Source of the DNA: Clostridium sp. Cult1
GTDB taxonomy: Bacteria > Bacillota > Clostridia > Tissierellales > Tepidimicrobiaceae
Direction of reading: 5' to 3'
Length of the DNA stretch: 49,077 bases
Assembly (NCBI RefSeq): GCF_021655095.1
Contig: NZ_PPXW01000001.1
Location: 1,951,344-2,000,420, forward strand
This document shows, piece by piece, positions 1-9,986 of the stretch (its first letter is position 1; each line of letters starts with the position of its first letter). A model generated the notes under the pieces. The model ran no database searches and was not told where the DNA came from. It saw nothing but the letters and a program-made list of their open reading frames with translations. Both the position numbers and the translations under genes were made by a program.

Positions 1-98
1 TTGTAGAGTCCATAAAAAACTTAAGAAAGGATTGGAAGTGGATAGATTCTTCCACCTTTGAGTTGTAAGCTAAGATAAAGATGACTATGAAGGGTACC

Positions 99-359
99 TT
101 AATTTATGTATACTCTAAATACCTTAACAACATAGTCATCTAGTCCAGATTTTGTTAATAGAACAATAGATGGTATTTTATTACCTAAAAATTCAATCCT
201 ATAAGCTTTAAAACCATCTTCATCTAAGCTTTCATCCCTATTTACAGTTACTTCATTTCTATTAGCAATTTTATATTTTTCAAGTATATTAATAATCCGT
301 TCTTCTAACTCTCCTGTTGGGCATTCAAGTATCTTTATTTTATTAATAGCTTTTTCCAC
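99..359 (-). CDS. Hypothetical protein, 86 aa
   Basis: I do not recognise a family. The predicted protein is small, soluble and charged, with no membrane segment or signal peptide. It has an amphipathic helical N-terminus followed by what look like beta-strands (residues 35-86). The start is GTG at 359, preceded by AAAGGAGG about 8 nt upstream, which makes it a convincing gene rather than a chance frame. It is divergent from the DUF2935 gene, and the 158-bp AT-rich gap must hold both promoters. No function is proposed. Confidence 0.7.
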   Translation of the reverse strand: MEKAINKIKILECPTGELEERIINILEKYKIANRNEVTVNRDESLDEDGFKAYRIEFLGNKIPSIVLLTKSGLDDYVVKVFRVYIN

Positions 360-517
360 ATTTTCAACCTCCTTTTCCTAGTTATCATAGCCAAAAAGCA
401 GATCATTATTCGGAAATTTCTATTAAGTTTAATATAATTTTAATCAATAATATCACAAAATTATTATTATGAACATATTATTTAATAATGTCAATTATTT
501 TACAAGGAGGGGATTTT

Positions 518-1327
518 TTGGACTATATTAGTTTTGAAAAGGAAGCATTATTTGAGCAACGGTTTTGGCTCCAAATTTTAGGGGATCATGCCAGGTTTAT
601 TTATAACACTTTATCGTCTTCTGAAAAAGAGAAGATTGAAAAGGCTATTTATTTTATACGTATATTTGATGAATTGTTAGAAGAAGCAAGGATGTCTTTA
701 GATGGAAGACAGGTTTATGAATTAATGTTAAAATCTCAGCATCATTCTAAGGACATAAGGGAGTTTAAATTAGAGTTAATAAAAGAGCATTTAGTAGGAA
801 ATATAATTATTGGTCTTTCACCTACATTTGTAAATCATATGGTAAACGAAGTGGAAGAATATCTTCGAATTTTACAATGTTTGATATCTGATAAAATACC
901 AACAGCTCATCCTATACATTACCATAAACTATGGCTACCAGATGCATCTGGTCATGCTGACGCTGTTAAATGCGAATTAGATAGTGTTGAAACAGAATTA
1001 AGGGAAAAGAGCCAAAAATTTGTTGTGGAGTTTAATAATCTATTTATTAAAGCAAATGAGTTTTCGGGTTATCTGAGAACCTGTGTTCAAGATTTTCCTG
1101 CTCTACATAGATTAAATTATCAAGCTGAATATAAAATACAGTTATTTATGGAATTTTTGAAGGAAATAGAAGAGTTAAGATTATCTAAAGAGGCGGTTGG
1201 TACACTGATGCCTCTTATGGTTGACCATATGTTAAGAGAAGAATGTTATTATATAACTAAACTATCTAAAGTGTCTAAAGTAGATATGCCCGACTGTGAT
1301 CCAACCAAACCAAGAGTGAAGGACTAA
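518..1327 (+). CDS. DUF2935 family protein
   Basis: The 269-residue, mostly helical soluble protein fits DUF2935, a Firmicute family of tandem four-helix bundles with conserved His/Glu residues that suggest a metal-binding ferritin-like fold. The reading frame opens upstream at 488. The preferred start is the TTG at 518, because AAGGAGGGG lies at 504-512, five to six bases before it; an ATG at 488 would put that Shine-Dalgarno inside the gene. Metal binding is a family-level inference and the cellular role is unknown. The gene stands alone, with no obvious operon partner. Confidence 0.75.
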   Translation: MDYISFEKEALFEQRFWLQILGDHARFIYNTLSSSEKEKIEKAIYFIRIFDELLEEARMSLDGRQVYELMLKSQHHSKDIREFKLELIKEHLVGNIIIGLSPTFVNHMVNEVEEYLRILQCLISDKIPTAHPIHYHKLWLPDASGHADAVKCELDSVETELREKSQKFVVEFNNLFIKANEFSGYLRTCVQDFPALHRLNYQAEYKIQLFMEFLKEIEELRLSKEAVGTLMPLMVDHMLREECYYITKLSKVSKVDMPDCDPTKPRVKD

Positions 1328-1355
1328 AAAATATTGAAGATGGTTTAAGGCAATA

Positions 1356-1568
1356 TTAAATATTCTGCCATGAACCATCTTTTGTGCATATTAGCTTTGA
1401 ACCATCGTCTTTTGTAATAATAGAGCCAACTGCATGCCTCATACCTGCATATATGCAAAAAGGGTCTTTTTCCGCATTACCAACGGGTTGTTTAGAAATT
1501 GATTTTATTCTATTTGGAGCAGAAATAAGATTTACAGAAATATCGTCTCTTTTATTGTGATTTTTCAT
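1356..1568 (-). CDS. Small DUF1496-like protein
   Basis: This is a 70-residue protein. Its C-terminal half (CIYAGMRHAVGSII, then a CTKDGSW-type end) resembles the small DUF1496 family, in which two Cys flank a short beta-rich domain. The start at 1568 is chosen because GGAG lies about 8 nt upstream; the frame also extends 15 codons further upstream without a good ribosome site. The function is unknown. The family match is from memory of the pattern and is tentative. It converges on the DUF2935 gene, leaving only 28 bp between the two stop codons. Confidence 0.55.
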   Translation of the reverse strand: MKNHNKRDDISVNLISAPNRIKSISKQPVGNAEKDPFCIYAGMRHAVGSIITKDDGSKLICTKDGSWQNI

Positions 1569-1667
1569 TAAATTACTCCTTTCATATGCTATATTTATTA
1601 TTTTGATCAACAACTCAAATATTATTCAAAGAATACCATTTAGAGCATAATGTTTTACGCAATGAAA

Positions 1668-1693
1668 GAAGCATCCTTCAACAAGGATGCTTC
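1668..1693 (-). terminator. Terminator after dps
   Basis: An 11-bp perfect stem (GAAGCATCCTT / AAGGATGCTTC) with a CAAC loop lies just past the dps stop codon. The T-run on the minus strand is short, so termination may be partial. Confidence 0.6.
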
Positions 1694-1701
1694 AAAATAC
1701 T

Positions 1702-2136
1702 TTATTGTAGCATAGCTTCAACGAACCATATGTTTTTGCTTAAATCGGCAACATAGTCTTCAAACATTGCAACAGTTTCAAAATCTCCTTCTTCATCTGC
1801 TGTATTTCTAATTTCTGTTGCTAGTTCTTTCATGGATTCTAAATCCATTTTAATAATTTCTAGAGATTCTTTTACTAAAAAGTCTTTTGCTTTGATTTCA
1901 TCAATAGTTGCTATTTCTAGATATTCTGCCATTGTAGATAAAGGTGTTACTTTTTTAGTCTTCAATAGTTCAGCTACTTCATCAAAGTTTTCAAATAGTT
2001 GGTCATAAATTTCTTCTGTAAATTTGTGGACTTCCATAAATTGATTTCCTACTACATTCCAATGGATATTGTGTAATTTTATATTTAGCACACTTAGATT
2101 GGCTAGATATTTTTGTAATAGATCAATATGTTTCAT
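1702..2136 (-). CDS. dps: Dps-family ferritin (DNA-protecting iron storage)
   Basis: Dps proteins form 12-subunit cages that oxidise ferrous iron with peroxide and protect DNA. The 144-residue length is typical of non-extended Dps. Ferroxidase-site signatures are visible: His25-Trp26 in HNIHWNVVG, His37 in FMEVHKF, and the Asp52/Glu56 pair in FDEVAELL. The start at 2136 is set by GGAGGG 7 nt upstream; a longer frame from 2151 lacks this. The gene is divergent from an HxlR regulator, with a 19-bp palindrome between them that may be the shared operator. PerR control is common for Dps, but no clear PerR box was seen here. Confidence 0.9.
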   Translation of the reverse strand: MKHIDLLQKYLANLSVLNIKLHNIHWNVVGNQFMEVHKFTEEIYDQLFENFDEVAELLKTKKVTPLSTMAEYLEIATIDEIKAKDFLVKESLEIIKMDLESMKELATEIRNTADEEGDFETVAMFEDYVADLSKNIWFVEAMLQ

Positions 2137-2185
2137 TCTATATCCCTCCAAATATTTATATATTAATTATTATCTTCTATTAACT

Positions 2186-2204
2186 ATATTATATGATATA
2201 ATAT
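2186..2204. promoter_or_regulatory. Perfect 9-1-9 palindrome, candidate operator
   Basis: ATATTATAT, one G, then ATATAATAT form a 19-bp perfect inverted repeat between the divergent dps and HxlR-type genes. It overlaps the likely -10 area of one or both promoters. HxlR proteins bind such inverted repeats as dimers. The AT-only content means chance cannot be excluded. Confidence 0.4.
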
Positions 2205-2245
2205 AAGATACAAAAAGGCACAAATATGTTAGTAGGAGTGAAATA

Positions 2246-2551
2246 ATGGAAACAAAGATTTTTAATGGATTTCAAATTGTACAAGATTTAATTAAGTTGA
2301 GATGGGTACCTGAAATCTTAAAATCTATTCATCTTGGTAATCAACGTTATAGTGATATTTTAAAAAGCATCCCATATCTAAGCCATACAGAGCTAAATAG
2401 GAAATTAAACATCCTTATAGATAAAAAAGTTATAGAGAAGACCATTAATGGGAACAATACTTATTATTCTTTACTTAACTTTGGAGATGATTTAGTACAT
2501 ATTTTTTATCATCTTGAAGATTTAGAAGATAAATATTTTCAAACTTCTTAG
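2246..2551 (+). CDS. HxlR-family winged-helix regulator
   Basis: The 101-residue protein has the HxlR pattern: a KLRWVPEILKSI segment at the start of the wing-helix domain, a YSDILKSIP..SHTELNRKLNIL recognition region (residues 35-58), and a wing with the YYSLL strand. HxlR proteins are dimeric repressors or activators responding to redox or reactive compounds. Several members lack the N-terminal redox Cys, as here: no Cys is present at all, so thiol sensing is unlikely. Divergent arrangement with dps suggests that dps, or the gene itself, is the target. Confidence 0.85.
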   Translation: METKIFNGFQIVQDLIKLRWVPEILKSIHLGNQRYSDILKSIPYLSHTELNRKLNILIDKKVIEKTINGNNTYYSLLNFGDDLVHIFYHLEDLEDKYFQTS

Positions 2552-2590
2552 AATAATTATTTAATTCTAGTTGAAAAAGTAAGATAATAT

Positions 2591-2623
2591 AGATTTAGGG
2601 GATTCAACAACTCCCCTAAATCT
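2591..2623. terminator. Bidirectional terminator
   Basis: A 12-bp perfect stem (AGATTTAGGGGA / TCCCCTAAATCT) with a 9-nt loop separates the convergent HxlR and amidohydrolase genes. Confidence 0.8.
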
Positions 2624-2634
2624 ATATATACACA

Positions 2635-4236
2635 TTACCATTTTTCATAGACGAATTCTCCGTTTACCATGGTTTTTTCAACTTTAATATCCTTAATTTC
2701 AAGTTCTTCAATAGTAAAGATATCTCTATCTAATACAATTAAGTCAGCTACATAGTTTGGTTTTAGTCTTCCTTTAAAATTCTCTTTAAATTCATTGAAG
2801 GCACTACCTATTGTATAGGCGTCAATAACATCCTGTAATTCCATTTTTTCCTTTGGATAAAAGCCCCCCTTAGGGTTGCCATCCATCCCTCGTCTTGTTA
2901 TTGCACAATAAATATTAGGGAATGGGTTGCAATCTTCTACTGGAGCATCTGTACCAAAGCTTATAGGAGTACCTAATTGGTATAATGTATTAAAAGCGTA
3001 AGAAGTACTTGATAATTCTTTTCCAACACGAGATTCTACAATTTTAAGATCATAGTCCAAAAATATAGGTTGATACATAATAGGTATATTCAATCTAGCT
3101 ATTCTTTCTAGTTGTTCCATGCTGGTAATTTGACAGTGAACAATTCCATGGCGTAGATTATTTTTCCCGTTTTTCATAGTTTTTTCATAGGCATTAATAA
3201 CACTTTCTACAGCCCCGTCTCCAATGGCATGGGTTACTACCCTGATACCATATTCTGTTGCTAAATCGCATAGTTCCTGTAATTGTTCATCAGTTAATGC
3301 TGCTACGCCCTTAATACCTGGCGCATCTTCATAATCCTTTAACATTAAGGCAGTTCTAGCTCCTAGAGAACCATCTTTAAATAGTTTTAAAGCCCCTTTA
3401 GATAGGAAGTTTTCATCATATTGACCTTCCTTAAATTCCGATTCTAAGTAGTCTTTCAAATCCTCTATATCCTGAAAATTAAATTGAATCCCATATCTTA
3501 ACTTGGTTTTCTTATTATCATAAATACTATGGATAATATTGAACATATTTTTAAATTCTTTATTTGATACATCACAGGATTGAACAGAAGTTATTCCAAC
3601 ACTTAAAGCGTAGTTGGCTGCTTTTAAAAATTCCTCTTCTATATCCTTATGATTTTTTTCAGGTATAACTGATTTAATCAGACTTACAGCATTTTCATTA
3701 AAAATCCCATTAGGTTTTCCTTCACTGTCCAATTCTATAGTTCCACCATCTACAAAAGTATTTTCATCTATCCCTAGTACTTCTAAAGCTTTTGTATTTC
3801 CTACAGAAACATGTCCACACACTCTATCGAATACTATAGGGATTTCTGTAGATATTCTATCTAGATCCAATCGATTTAGTAGACGTTTTTCACCAGTGGT
3901 AAAACAATCTTGATTCCATCCACGACCATATAGGACAGTCAAACCTTTGTTTTCCTCTAAGAATTTTCTACCCAACTGAATAATTTCATCTATTGATTTC
4001 CCGGAAGTTAAGTTACAGCATGACATTACAGCGCCGACAGAAGCAAGGTGCATATGACTATCGTTAAAGCCTGGCAAAACAGTTTTTCCTTGAAGATCCA
4101 TTACATTGTCAGCATTATTATTAAGGATTTCTCCATTAGAACCAACCTGTTTAATCCTCCCATTTTCAATGAGTAATGCTTCTTGAAAATTGTTTTTTTC
4201 AACATAAATTTTACCGTTTTTTAAAATTGTTCTCAA
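2635..4236 (-). CDS. YtcJ-like metal-dependent amidohydrolase
   Basis: The 533-residue protein has the Amidohydrolase_3 (PF07969) layout: an N-terminal beta-sandwich, a TIM-barrel with the first metal motif HMH (His61 and His63), a KLFKDGSLGARTA segment, THAIGD and HGIVHCQ histidine motifs, and GTDAPVED with the late Asp. The C-terminal sandwich ends in LIVLDRDIF. Homologues hydrolyse N-acyl or formyl bonds of small molecules. The substrate cannot be read from the sequence. The start is TTG with AAGGAGAT upstream. It follows the permease by 12 nt in a lysine-riboswitch operon, so an N-substituted lysine or lysine-containing peptide is an inferred substrate. Confidence 0.85.
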   Translation of the reverse strand: MRTILKNGKIYVEKNNFQEALLIENGRIKQVGSNGEILNNNADNVMDLQGKTVLPGFNDSHMHLASVGAVMSCCNLTSGKSIDEIIQLGRKFLEENKGLTVLYGRGWNQDCFTTGEKRLLNRLDLDRISTEIPIVFDRVCGHVSVGNTKALEVLGIDENTFVDGGTIELDSEGKPNGIFNENAVSLIKSVIPEKNHKDIEEEFLKAANYALSVGITSVQSCDVSNKEFKNMFNIIHSIYDNKKTKLRYGIQFNFQDIEDLKDYLESEFKEGQYDENFLSKGALKLFKDGSLGARTALMLKDYEDAPGIKGVAALTDEQLQELCDLATEYGIRVVTHAIGDGAVESVINAYEKTMKNGKNNLRHGIVHCQITSMEQLERIARLNIPIMYQPIFLDYDLKIVESRVGKELSSTSYAFNTLYQLGTPISFGTDAPVEDCNPFPNIYCAITRRGMDGNPKGGFYPKEKMELQDVIDAYTIGSAFNEFKENFKGRLKPNYVADLIVLDRDIFTIEELEIKDIKVEKTMVNGEFVYEKW

Positions 4237-4248
4237 AAAATCATCTCC

Positions 4249-5658
4249 TTATATTTGTTCTTCATTTTTGTTTTGTCTACTAAAATAAATATAAAATAAT
4301 ATGCCAATAGCAGGGATAGCTAAGCCTATTATTGAAGTTTGAGGATCTTCGATAAATGTGTTGATCATTAAACCAATAAATATTAAGGTTGTTAGAATGA
4401 TGGTAATAGGATAACCAGCTACCTTATAAGGTCTTTCTAAATTAGGAAACTTTTTTCTATAAATTATAACTGCATATACTCCTAAAGTATTGAATAACAT
4501 TCCTGAAAATACCACTAAAGATGTTAATTGATTTAGGTTTCTAAATAATACAAGTATAATGGATATTAGACATTGTGCGATTAAAGGAGCATAGGGAACT
4601 TTGTATTTTGGATGTAACTTACCAAAACTTTTGAAAAAATGGCCTTCTACGCTCATGGCATAGTACATCCTTGGGAAAGCTAATATACATCCATTTAAGG
4701 CTCCAAACATTGCAATTACCATACCTATAACCACTAGAAGGCTACCAGATTTACCCAACAACCTTTCGGCAGCATAACTTCCTAGATAGTACTCATTATT
4801 TGCTATTAAACTTTCAATTTCATTAAAAGGTATAACCCTATATATAGAATAATTGAATAGGGTATATAAACCAGTTATAGAAACTATAGATATAATGATA
4901 GCAAGAGGTAGATTTTTTCTTGGATTTTTTAATTCTTCAGCTACAGTATTTAAATTAGTCCATCCTTCATAAGCCCATAGGCTAGCGATTACTGCAAAGG
5001 ATACCATACTAATAATTGATCCAAAGCTTATATCCGTTGTTTCTGGAGTTAAGCTTAAATCTGGGGATACTTCTCCGAATAACAATCCTAATACCATTAT
5101 AATACCAATAGGTATTAATTTTGCAACCATAGAAATATTTTGCAATTTTGAACCAAATTTTACACCAAAATAATTTACAATGGTTAGTCCTATGATCAAA
5201 CTAATAGCTGCAAATTTAATAGTCCATTCTCCCATAGGAATAATAACTGTAAAAGCGCTGGGCAAAGCAATTGCTATAGCAGCAATAGAACCAGGGCCAC
5301 CGATCAACCAGCTGGTAAATCCATTCAAAAATCCAACAACTGGTGAATAAGCATTATTTAAATATACAGTCATACCGCCAGCTCGGGGATCGGAAGCACC
5401 TAGCTCTGCATAACAAATACCCCCAAGTAGTGAAACTACTCCCCCTAAAATCCAGCTTAATAAGGCTAAGCTTAAACTCATGCCTGTTCTTATTAATACA
5501 TATGAACCTAGATAGAAAATACCTGATCCTACCATTATTCCACCTAGAATACTAACTCCGCCAAATAAACTAATTTCTTTTTTAAAACCTGAATCCGTTG
5601 AATGCGTTGAACCTCTCGAATTCATTGCATTAATTAATTCGTCTGATCGATTTAACAA
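4249..5658 (-). CDS. APC-superfamily amino-acid permease (lysine-regulated)
   Basis: The 469-residue protein has about 12 hydrophobic segments and the APC signature GGIMVGSGIFYLGS in helix 1. A mid-protein FAVIASLWAYEGWTNLNTVAEELKNP segment is typical of the LAT/SteT-like branch, many of which are exchangers. The start is TTG at 5658 with AGGAGG 8-9 nt upstream. It is the first gene after a lysine riboswitch, so lysine or a lysine-containing compound is the likely cargo. Direction (uptake, export or exchange) is not readable. Because high lysine would switch the operon off, uptake is favoured over export. Confidence 0.85.
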   Translation of the reverse strand: MLNRSDELINAMNSRGSTHSTDSGFKKEISLFGGVSILGGIMVGSGIFYLGSYVLIRTGMSLSLALLSWILGGVVSLLGGICYAELGASDPRAGGMTVYLNNAYSPVVGFLNGFTSWLIGGPGSIAAIAIALPSAFTVIIPMGEWTIKFAAISLIIGLTIVNYFGVKFGSKLQNISMVAKLIPIGIIMVLGLLFGEVSPDLSLTPETTDISFGSIISMVSFAVIASLWAYEGWTNLNTVAEELKNPRKNLPLAIIISIVSITGLYTLFNYSIYRVIPFNEIESLIANNEYYLGSYAAERLLGKSGSLLVVIGMVIAMFGALNGCILAFPRMYYAMSVEGHFFKSFGKLHPKYKVPYAPLIAQCLISIILVLFRNLNQLTSLVVFSGMLFNTLGVYAVIIYRKKFPNLERPYKVAGYPITIILTTLIFIGLMINTFIEDPQTSIIGLAIPAIGILFYIYFSRQNKNEEQI

Positions 5659-5739
5659 TATTTTTACCTCCTAAATCTAATTCTGTGAAACAAATTTAAA
5701 ACTAACTTTTAATTATGATATTAATAAGTTTTGTATATA

Positions 5740-5782
5740 CAAAAAATATAAAAAGCATTTGACAGGCATGCCAAATGCTTTT
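5740..5782 (-). terminator. Riboswitch-controlled terminator
   Basis: An 11-bp stem (AAAAGCATTTG / CAAATGCTTTT) with a 10-nt loop, followed on the minus strand by a T-rich run, lies between the lysine aptamer and the permease start. It is the expected expression platform for transcriptional attenuation. Confidence 0.8.
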
Positions 5783-5828
5783 GTAAATAGCAAAGCTAAA
5801 GACATCCTCTCCCCCTTTCTGGCCCATA

Positions 5829-6007
5829 GTGAGATAGCTCAACATCAAAGTATCGGGCAGATACAATGATGACAGTCCTACACCTATTAGATGCAGGCCC
5901 AGCATCAGATTTTGGTATCTGACACTTCGGCGATAACTCCTTTTCCTATATATCATTGGCTTCCGGCCTTAATATAGGTACTCTTAGTAATCGCGCCTCT
6001 ACCTCAC
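5829..6007 (-). ncRNA. Lysine riboswitch (L box)
   Basis: Read on the minus strand, the segment has the conserved L-box blocks in order: AGAGGCGCGA, AGAGTA, AAGGAGTTATCGCCGAAG, GCTGGGCCTGCAT, GACTGTCA and GAGCTATC. Helix P1 closes perfectly in position: GTGAGGTAG at 5999-6007 pairs with CTATCTCAC at 5829-5837. The aptamer lies between a consensus promoter and a rho-independent terminator, then the permease. Lysine binding should stabilise the terminator and shut off the permease-amidohydrolase operon. A reading frame across this RNA (5702-5956) is not a gene. Confidence 0.93.
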
Positions 6008-6043
6008 CCTTGGAGGATGAGGATTTTTTATGAAATTTTATAT

Positions 6044-6072
6044 ATGATAGCATTAACTGCAAATATTGTCAA
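6044..6072 (-). promoter_or_regulatory. Sigma-A promoter of the lysine operon
   Basis: TTGACA (6067-6072), a 17-bp spacer and TATCAT (6044-6049) on the minus strand form a near-consensus promoter just ahead of the lysine riboswitch. Confidence 0.85.
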
Positions 6073-6310
6073 GTAAAGATAAAATAAAAAATAAGTTTGC
6101 TGGTATATTAGTATAAATATAAAAATGTAGTTAAAGTATTGGAAAAAGTTTACCATATTATGGATAATTATAGATATGGAGTTAAGGTCTTAATTAATAG
6201 AAACAAACGTCCTATATAAAATAGAATTTCTGAGCAATATCAAATGGACTTTAGAATATAAATTGTATATAGTACTTGGGGTATTCACTACTATATAATG
6301 GAACAGTGGA
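6073..6310. other. AT-rich intergenic stretch, no gene seen
   Basis: Between the lysine-operon promoter and the end of mnmA I see no coding frame with a ribosome site, no RNA motif and no long repeat. Confidence 0.6.
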
Positions 6311-6326
6311 GACAGCTATTGCTGTC
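6311..6326 (-). terminator. Weak hairpin after mnmA
   Basis: GACAGC-TATT-GCTGTC forms a 6-bp stem directly after the mnmA stop. No good T-run follows on the minus strand, so the terminator assignment is weak. Confidence 0.35.
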
Positions 6327-6329
6327 CCA

Positions 6330-7463
<1,134 letters not shown>

Positions 7464-7667
7464 CTAAATCTGATCATAAGTCCGTATCAATATTATATCA
7501 TTAATTCTAGTAATTATAGCAAAACTTCCTATGTTGCTAAGAATCTTTCATAGTATTGTTGAATTTGTAATATAAATTTAATTTGGAAACCGTTAAGAAA
7601 AGCAAAATTCTAATGTATAATGTAAATAATAGAAAAGCATATCATAAAAAAGGAAGGAGTGGAATAG

Positions 7668-9779
7668 GTGAAGAAAAAGGTATTGAATAGAACTTTGTTT
7701 TTTCTACTAGTTATACCTTTGGTTTTTTCTCCATGGTTTAGTTTACATCTTTTAGCAGCACAACCTATTAGATTAGTTGTCGATGGTAAGGATATTACTT
7801 CATTAACTAGCCCTGTAGTAGAAAATGGCAGAACCTTGGTGCCAATTCGATTTGTAGCAGAAGAGTTGGGGGCAGAAGTTAGTTGGAATCAAAAAGATAG
7901 ACGAGTTACCATAAGAAAGGATAATCAATTGGTAAGTATGAAAATAGATAGTCGTTTAGTACTACATCAAGGAGAGGAAAAACAATATAACTTAATAGAT
8001 GTAGCACCCAAAATTATAAATGGACGTACTTTTGTACCTCTTCGCTTCATTAGCAATGCCTTTGGGATAGGTATTGAATGGGATGGTACTGAAAGAATAG
8101 TTCATGTTGATTCCAGCAAAACATCAGATGTGGAGCCGTTTTTTAATATAAAAATTTCCACATTAAATTCTGGACAAGTTATTACTGGAAAAACCGACTT
8201 GCAAATAGAACCTATTGAGGATAATTTATCTGGTGGGAAAGAGATAAGATATCTATTATTAGATCCAAATACATCAGAAGGATTTATAATTGCAAGAGGT
8301 AATGGATTAACGGATAAATATACTTGGATACCTAATTTAATGGAAAAAGGTGAAAAAGTTCTGGTAGCTGCTATTTACGATGAAAATGGACAATTTTTAG
8401 CTGGTGATGCAATATATCTAGATTTAAACATTATTCCTAAAGTATCTTTAGTAGGAGTAAGAGAAGGTGAAACATTAAACGATATAATAAGTTTAGAGGC
8501 AGATATAAATTTCATTGCATCCCATATAAAATATGTAATAACCAATTTAGATACAGAGACAATTGAGATTATTGGTGAAGAAATTCCATTAGATCCTTAT
8601 GGTCAATATAAATGGGAACCTGAACTAAAGGAAAATGGTAATTATTCCTTTAAAGTAATTGCTTATGATAGCGAAAACAAAGCTTATGAAAGTGAGAGCA
8701 TTTCAGCAAAAGTTGAAGTCAATCCTAAATTAGCATTATTAGGAATTTATGAGGGACAAACTATAGAAAAACCAGTCAATCTCTTGGCTTCTAGAAATTT
8801 TGATGTAAGTGAAACAGAATATATTTTAAAGGATCCCAAATCTGGAGAAGAACAGATCATTAAGCGAATGCCTTATGGTAGTTATAGTTGGTTTCCAGAA
8901 CCAGAACTTTCTGGCCAAAAGGAAGTACTAGTAAGAGTTAAAGATTCAAAAGGAATATTATATGAAAGTAAGGGAATAAAGGTTAATTTAACAGGAAAGC
9001 CTCTAATACTTTTAGAAGGAGTAGGACCAAATCAAGTTTTAAGAGATCCTACCAAGTTAAAAGTAAGGAGTAATGTAGATTTAGATAGTGTAAGTTATGT
9101 ACTTACAAACCAAAAAACTGGGAAACAAAAAATAGTAGCTAAGGACAAAGATCCGTTAGTTGAGCAAGTTTATACCCCTGCAAGAGAAGATATTGGATAT
9201 TGGAGTATTAAAGCTATTGGCCAATATAAAGGCAAAGAAGTTATCAGTGAAAATGTTCCAATTAGAGTTTATCTAGGAGAAACACATAAGTCTTTACCGA
9301 TAATTGAGAAAGATAAATTTCTTGATTTAGCATCAAAATTAGCAAAAGATTCATGGAATAAAACAGGTATGTCTGCCGCTTTACAAACAGCCCAATCTAT
9401 ACTTGAAACTGGATGGGGACAAAGTGTACCTGTAGATAAATATAGTGGGAAATTATCCTATAACCTATTTGGAATTAAAGGAAAAGGTCCTAAGGGTTCA
9501 GTAACCTATAATACTTGGGAAGTATATAATGGACAGACCTACTACGTTGATGCTGAGTTTCGGGCTTATAATAATGTGGAAGAAAGTTGGGCTGACCATA
9601 AGAGTTTCTTATTAAATTCTGAAAGATATGAGCCCTTTAGACAAGTAATGCATAACAGTGCTCAAGGAGCCTGGGCCCTAAAAAGGACTGGATATGCTAC
9701 TGATCCGGAATATGCCTTAAAATTAATGAGAATTATTAAACAATATAATTTACAAGAGTTAGATAAAACAAAGATTTAA
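7668..9779 (+). CDS. Secreted glucosaminidase with Cu-amine-oxidase-like domain
   Basis: The 703-residue exported protein starts at GTG after GGAAGGAG. Residues 1-31 form a signal peptide ending near LLAA. Residues about 33-150 are a Cu_amine_oxidN1-type domain (two repeats of NGRTLVPIRFV / NGRTFVPLRFI), common in clostridial envelope proteins. Residues about 155-535 contain four Ig-like repeats of roughly 95 aa with YxWxPEL-type motifs. Residues about 545-700 are a Glucosaminidase (FlgJ/LytG-like) domain with the probable catalytic Glu580 in SILETGWGQS. It likely cleaves peptidoglycan GlcNAc bonds during growth or separation. Confidence 0.88.
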   Translation: MKKKVLNRTLFFLLVIPLVFSPWFSLHLLAAQPIRLVVDGKDITSLTSPVVENGRTLVPIRFVAEELGAEVSWNQKDRRVTIRKDNQLVSMKIDSRLVLHQGEEKQYNLIDVAPKIINGRTFVPLRFISNAFGIGIEWDGTERIVHVDSSKTSDVEPFFNIKISTLNSGQVITGKTDLQIEPIEDNLSGGKEIRYLLLDPNTSEGFIIARGNGLTDKYTWIPNLMEKGEKVLVAAIYDENGQFLAGDAIYLDLNIIPKVSLVGVREGETLNDIISLEADINFIASHIKYVITNLDTETIEIIGEEIPLDPYGQYKWEPELKENGNYSFKVIAYDSENKAYESESISAKVEVNPKLALLGIYEGQTIEKPVNLLASRNFDVSETEYILKDPKSGEEQIIKRMPYGSYSWFPEPELSGQKEVLVRVKDSKGILYESKGIKVNLTGKPLILLEGVGPNQVLRDPTKLKVRSNVDLDSVSYVLTNQKTGKQKIVAKDKDPLVEQVYTPAREDIGYWSIKAIGQYKGKEVISENVPIRVYLGETHKSLPIIEKDKFLDLASKLAKDSWNKTGMSAALQTAQSILETGWGQSVPVDKYSGKLSYNLFGIKGKGPKGSVTYNTWEVYNGQTYYVDAEFRAYNNVEESWADHKSFLLNSERYEPFRQVMHNSAQGAWALKRTGYATDPEYALKLMRIIKQYNLQELDKTKI

Positions 9780-9785
9780 TATATT

Positions 9786-9819
9786 AAAGACGGTTCTTAT
9801 TGTAGATAGGACCGTCTTT
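9786..9819 (+). terminator. Terminator after glucosaminidase gene
   Basis: AAAGACGGT and ACCGTCTTT pair as a 9-bp stem just after the stop, followed by TATATTT. Confidence 0.7.
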
Positions 9820-9986
9820 ATATATTTCAATATTTTAGTATACATTTAAATCTAGCAGATGCAGTCTTTATGGCTACATATTTTATTTTTAGTTTCCTTT
9901 CTGTTGACATTAATCAAAATTGATTTAGAATATACTAAGGAGTCTTTTTATCGAAAAATGTAAAAAATAATGCAAGAGGTGAAAAT

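Noticed and set aside
5702-5956. 84-aa minus-strand reading frame
   Set aside because: It lies across the lysine riboswitch and its terminator; the conserved RNA blocks explain the sequence and there is no proper ribosome site.
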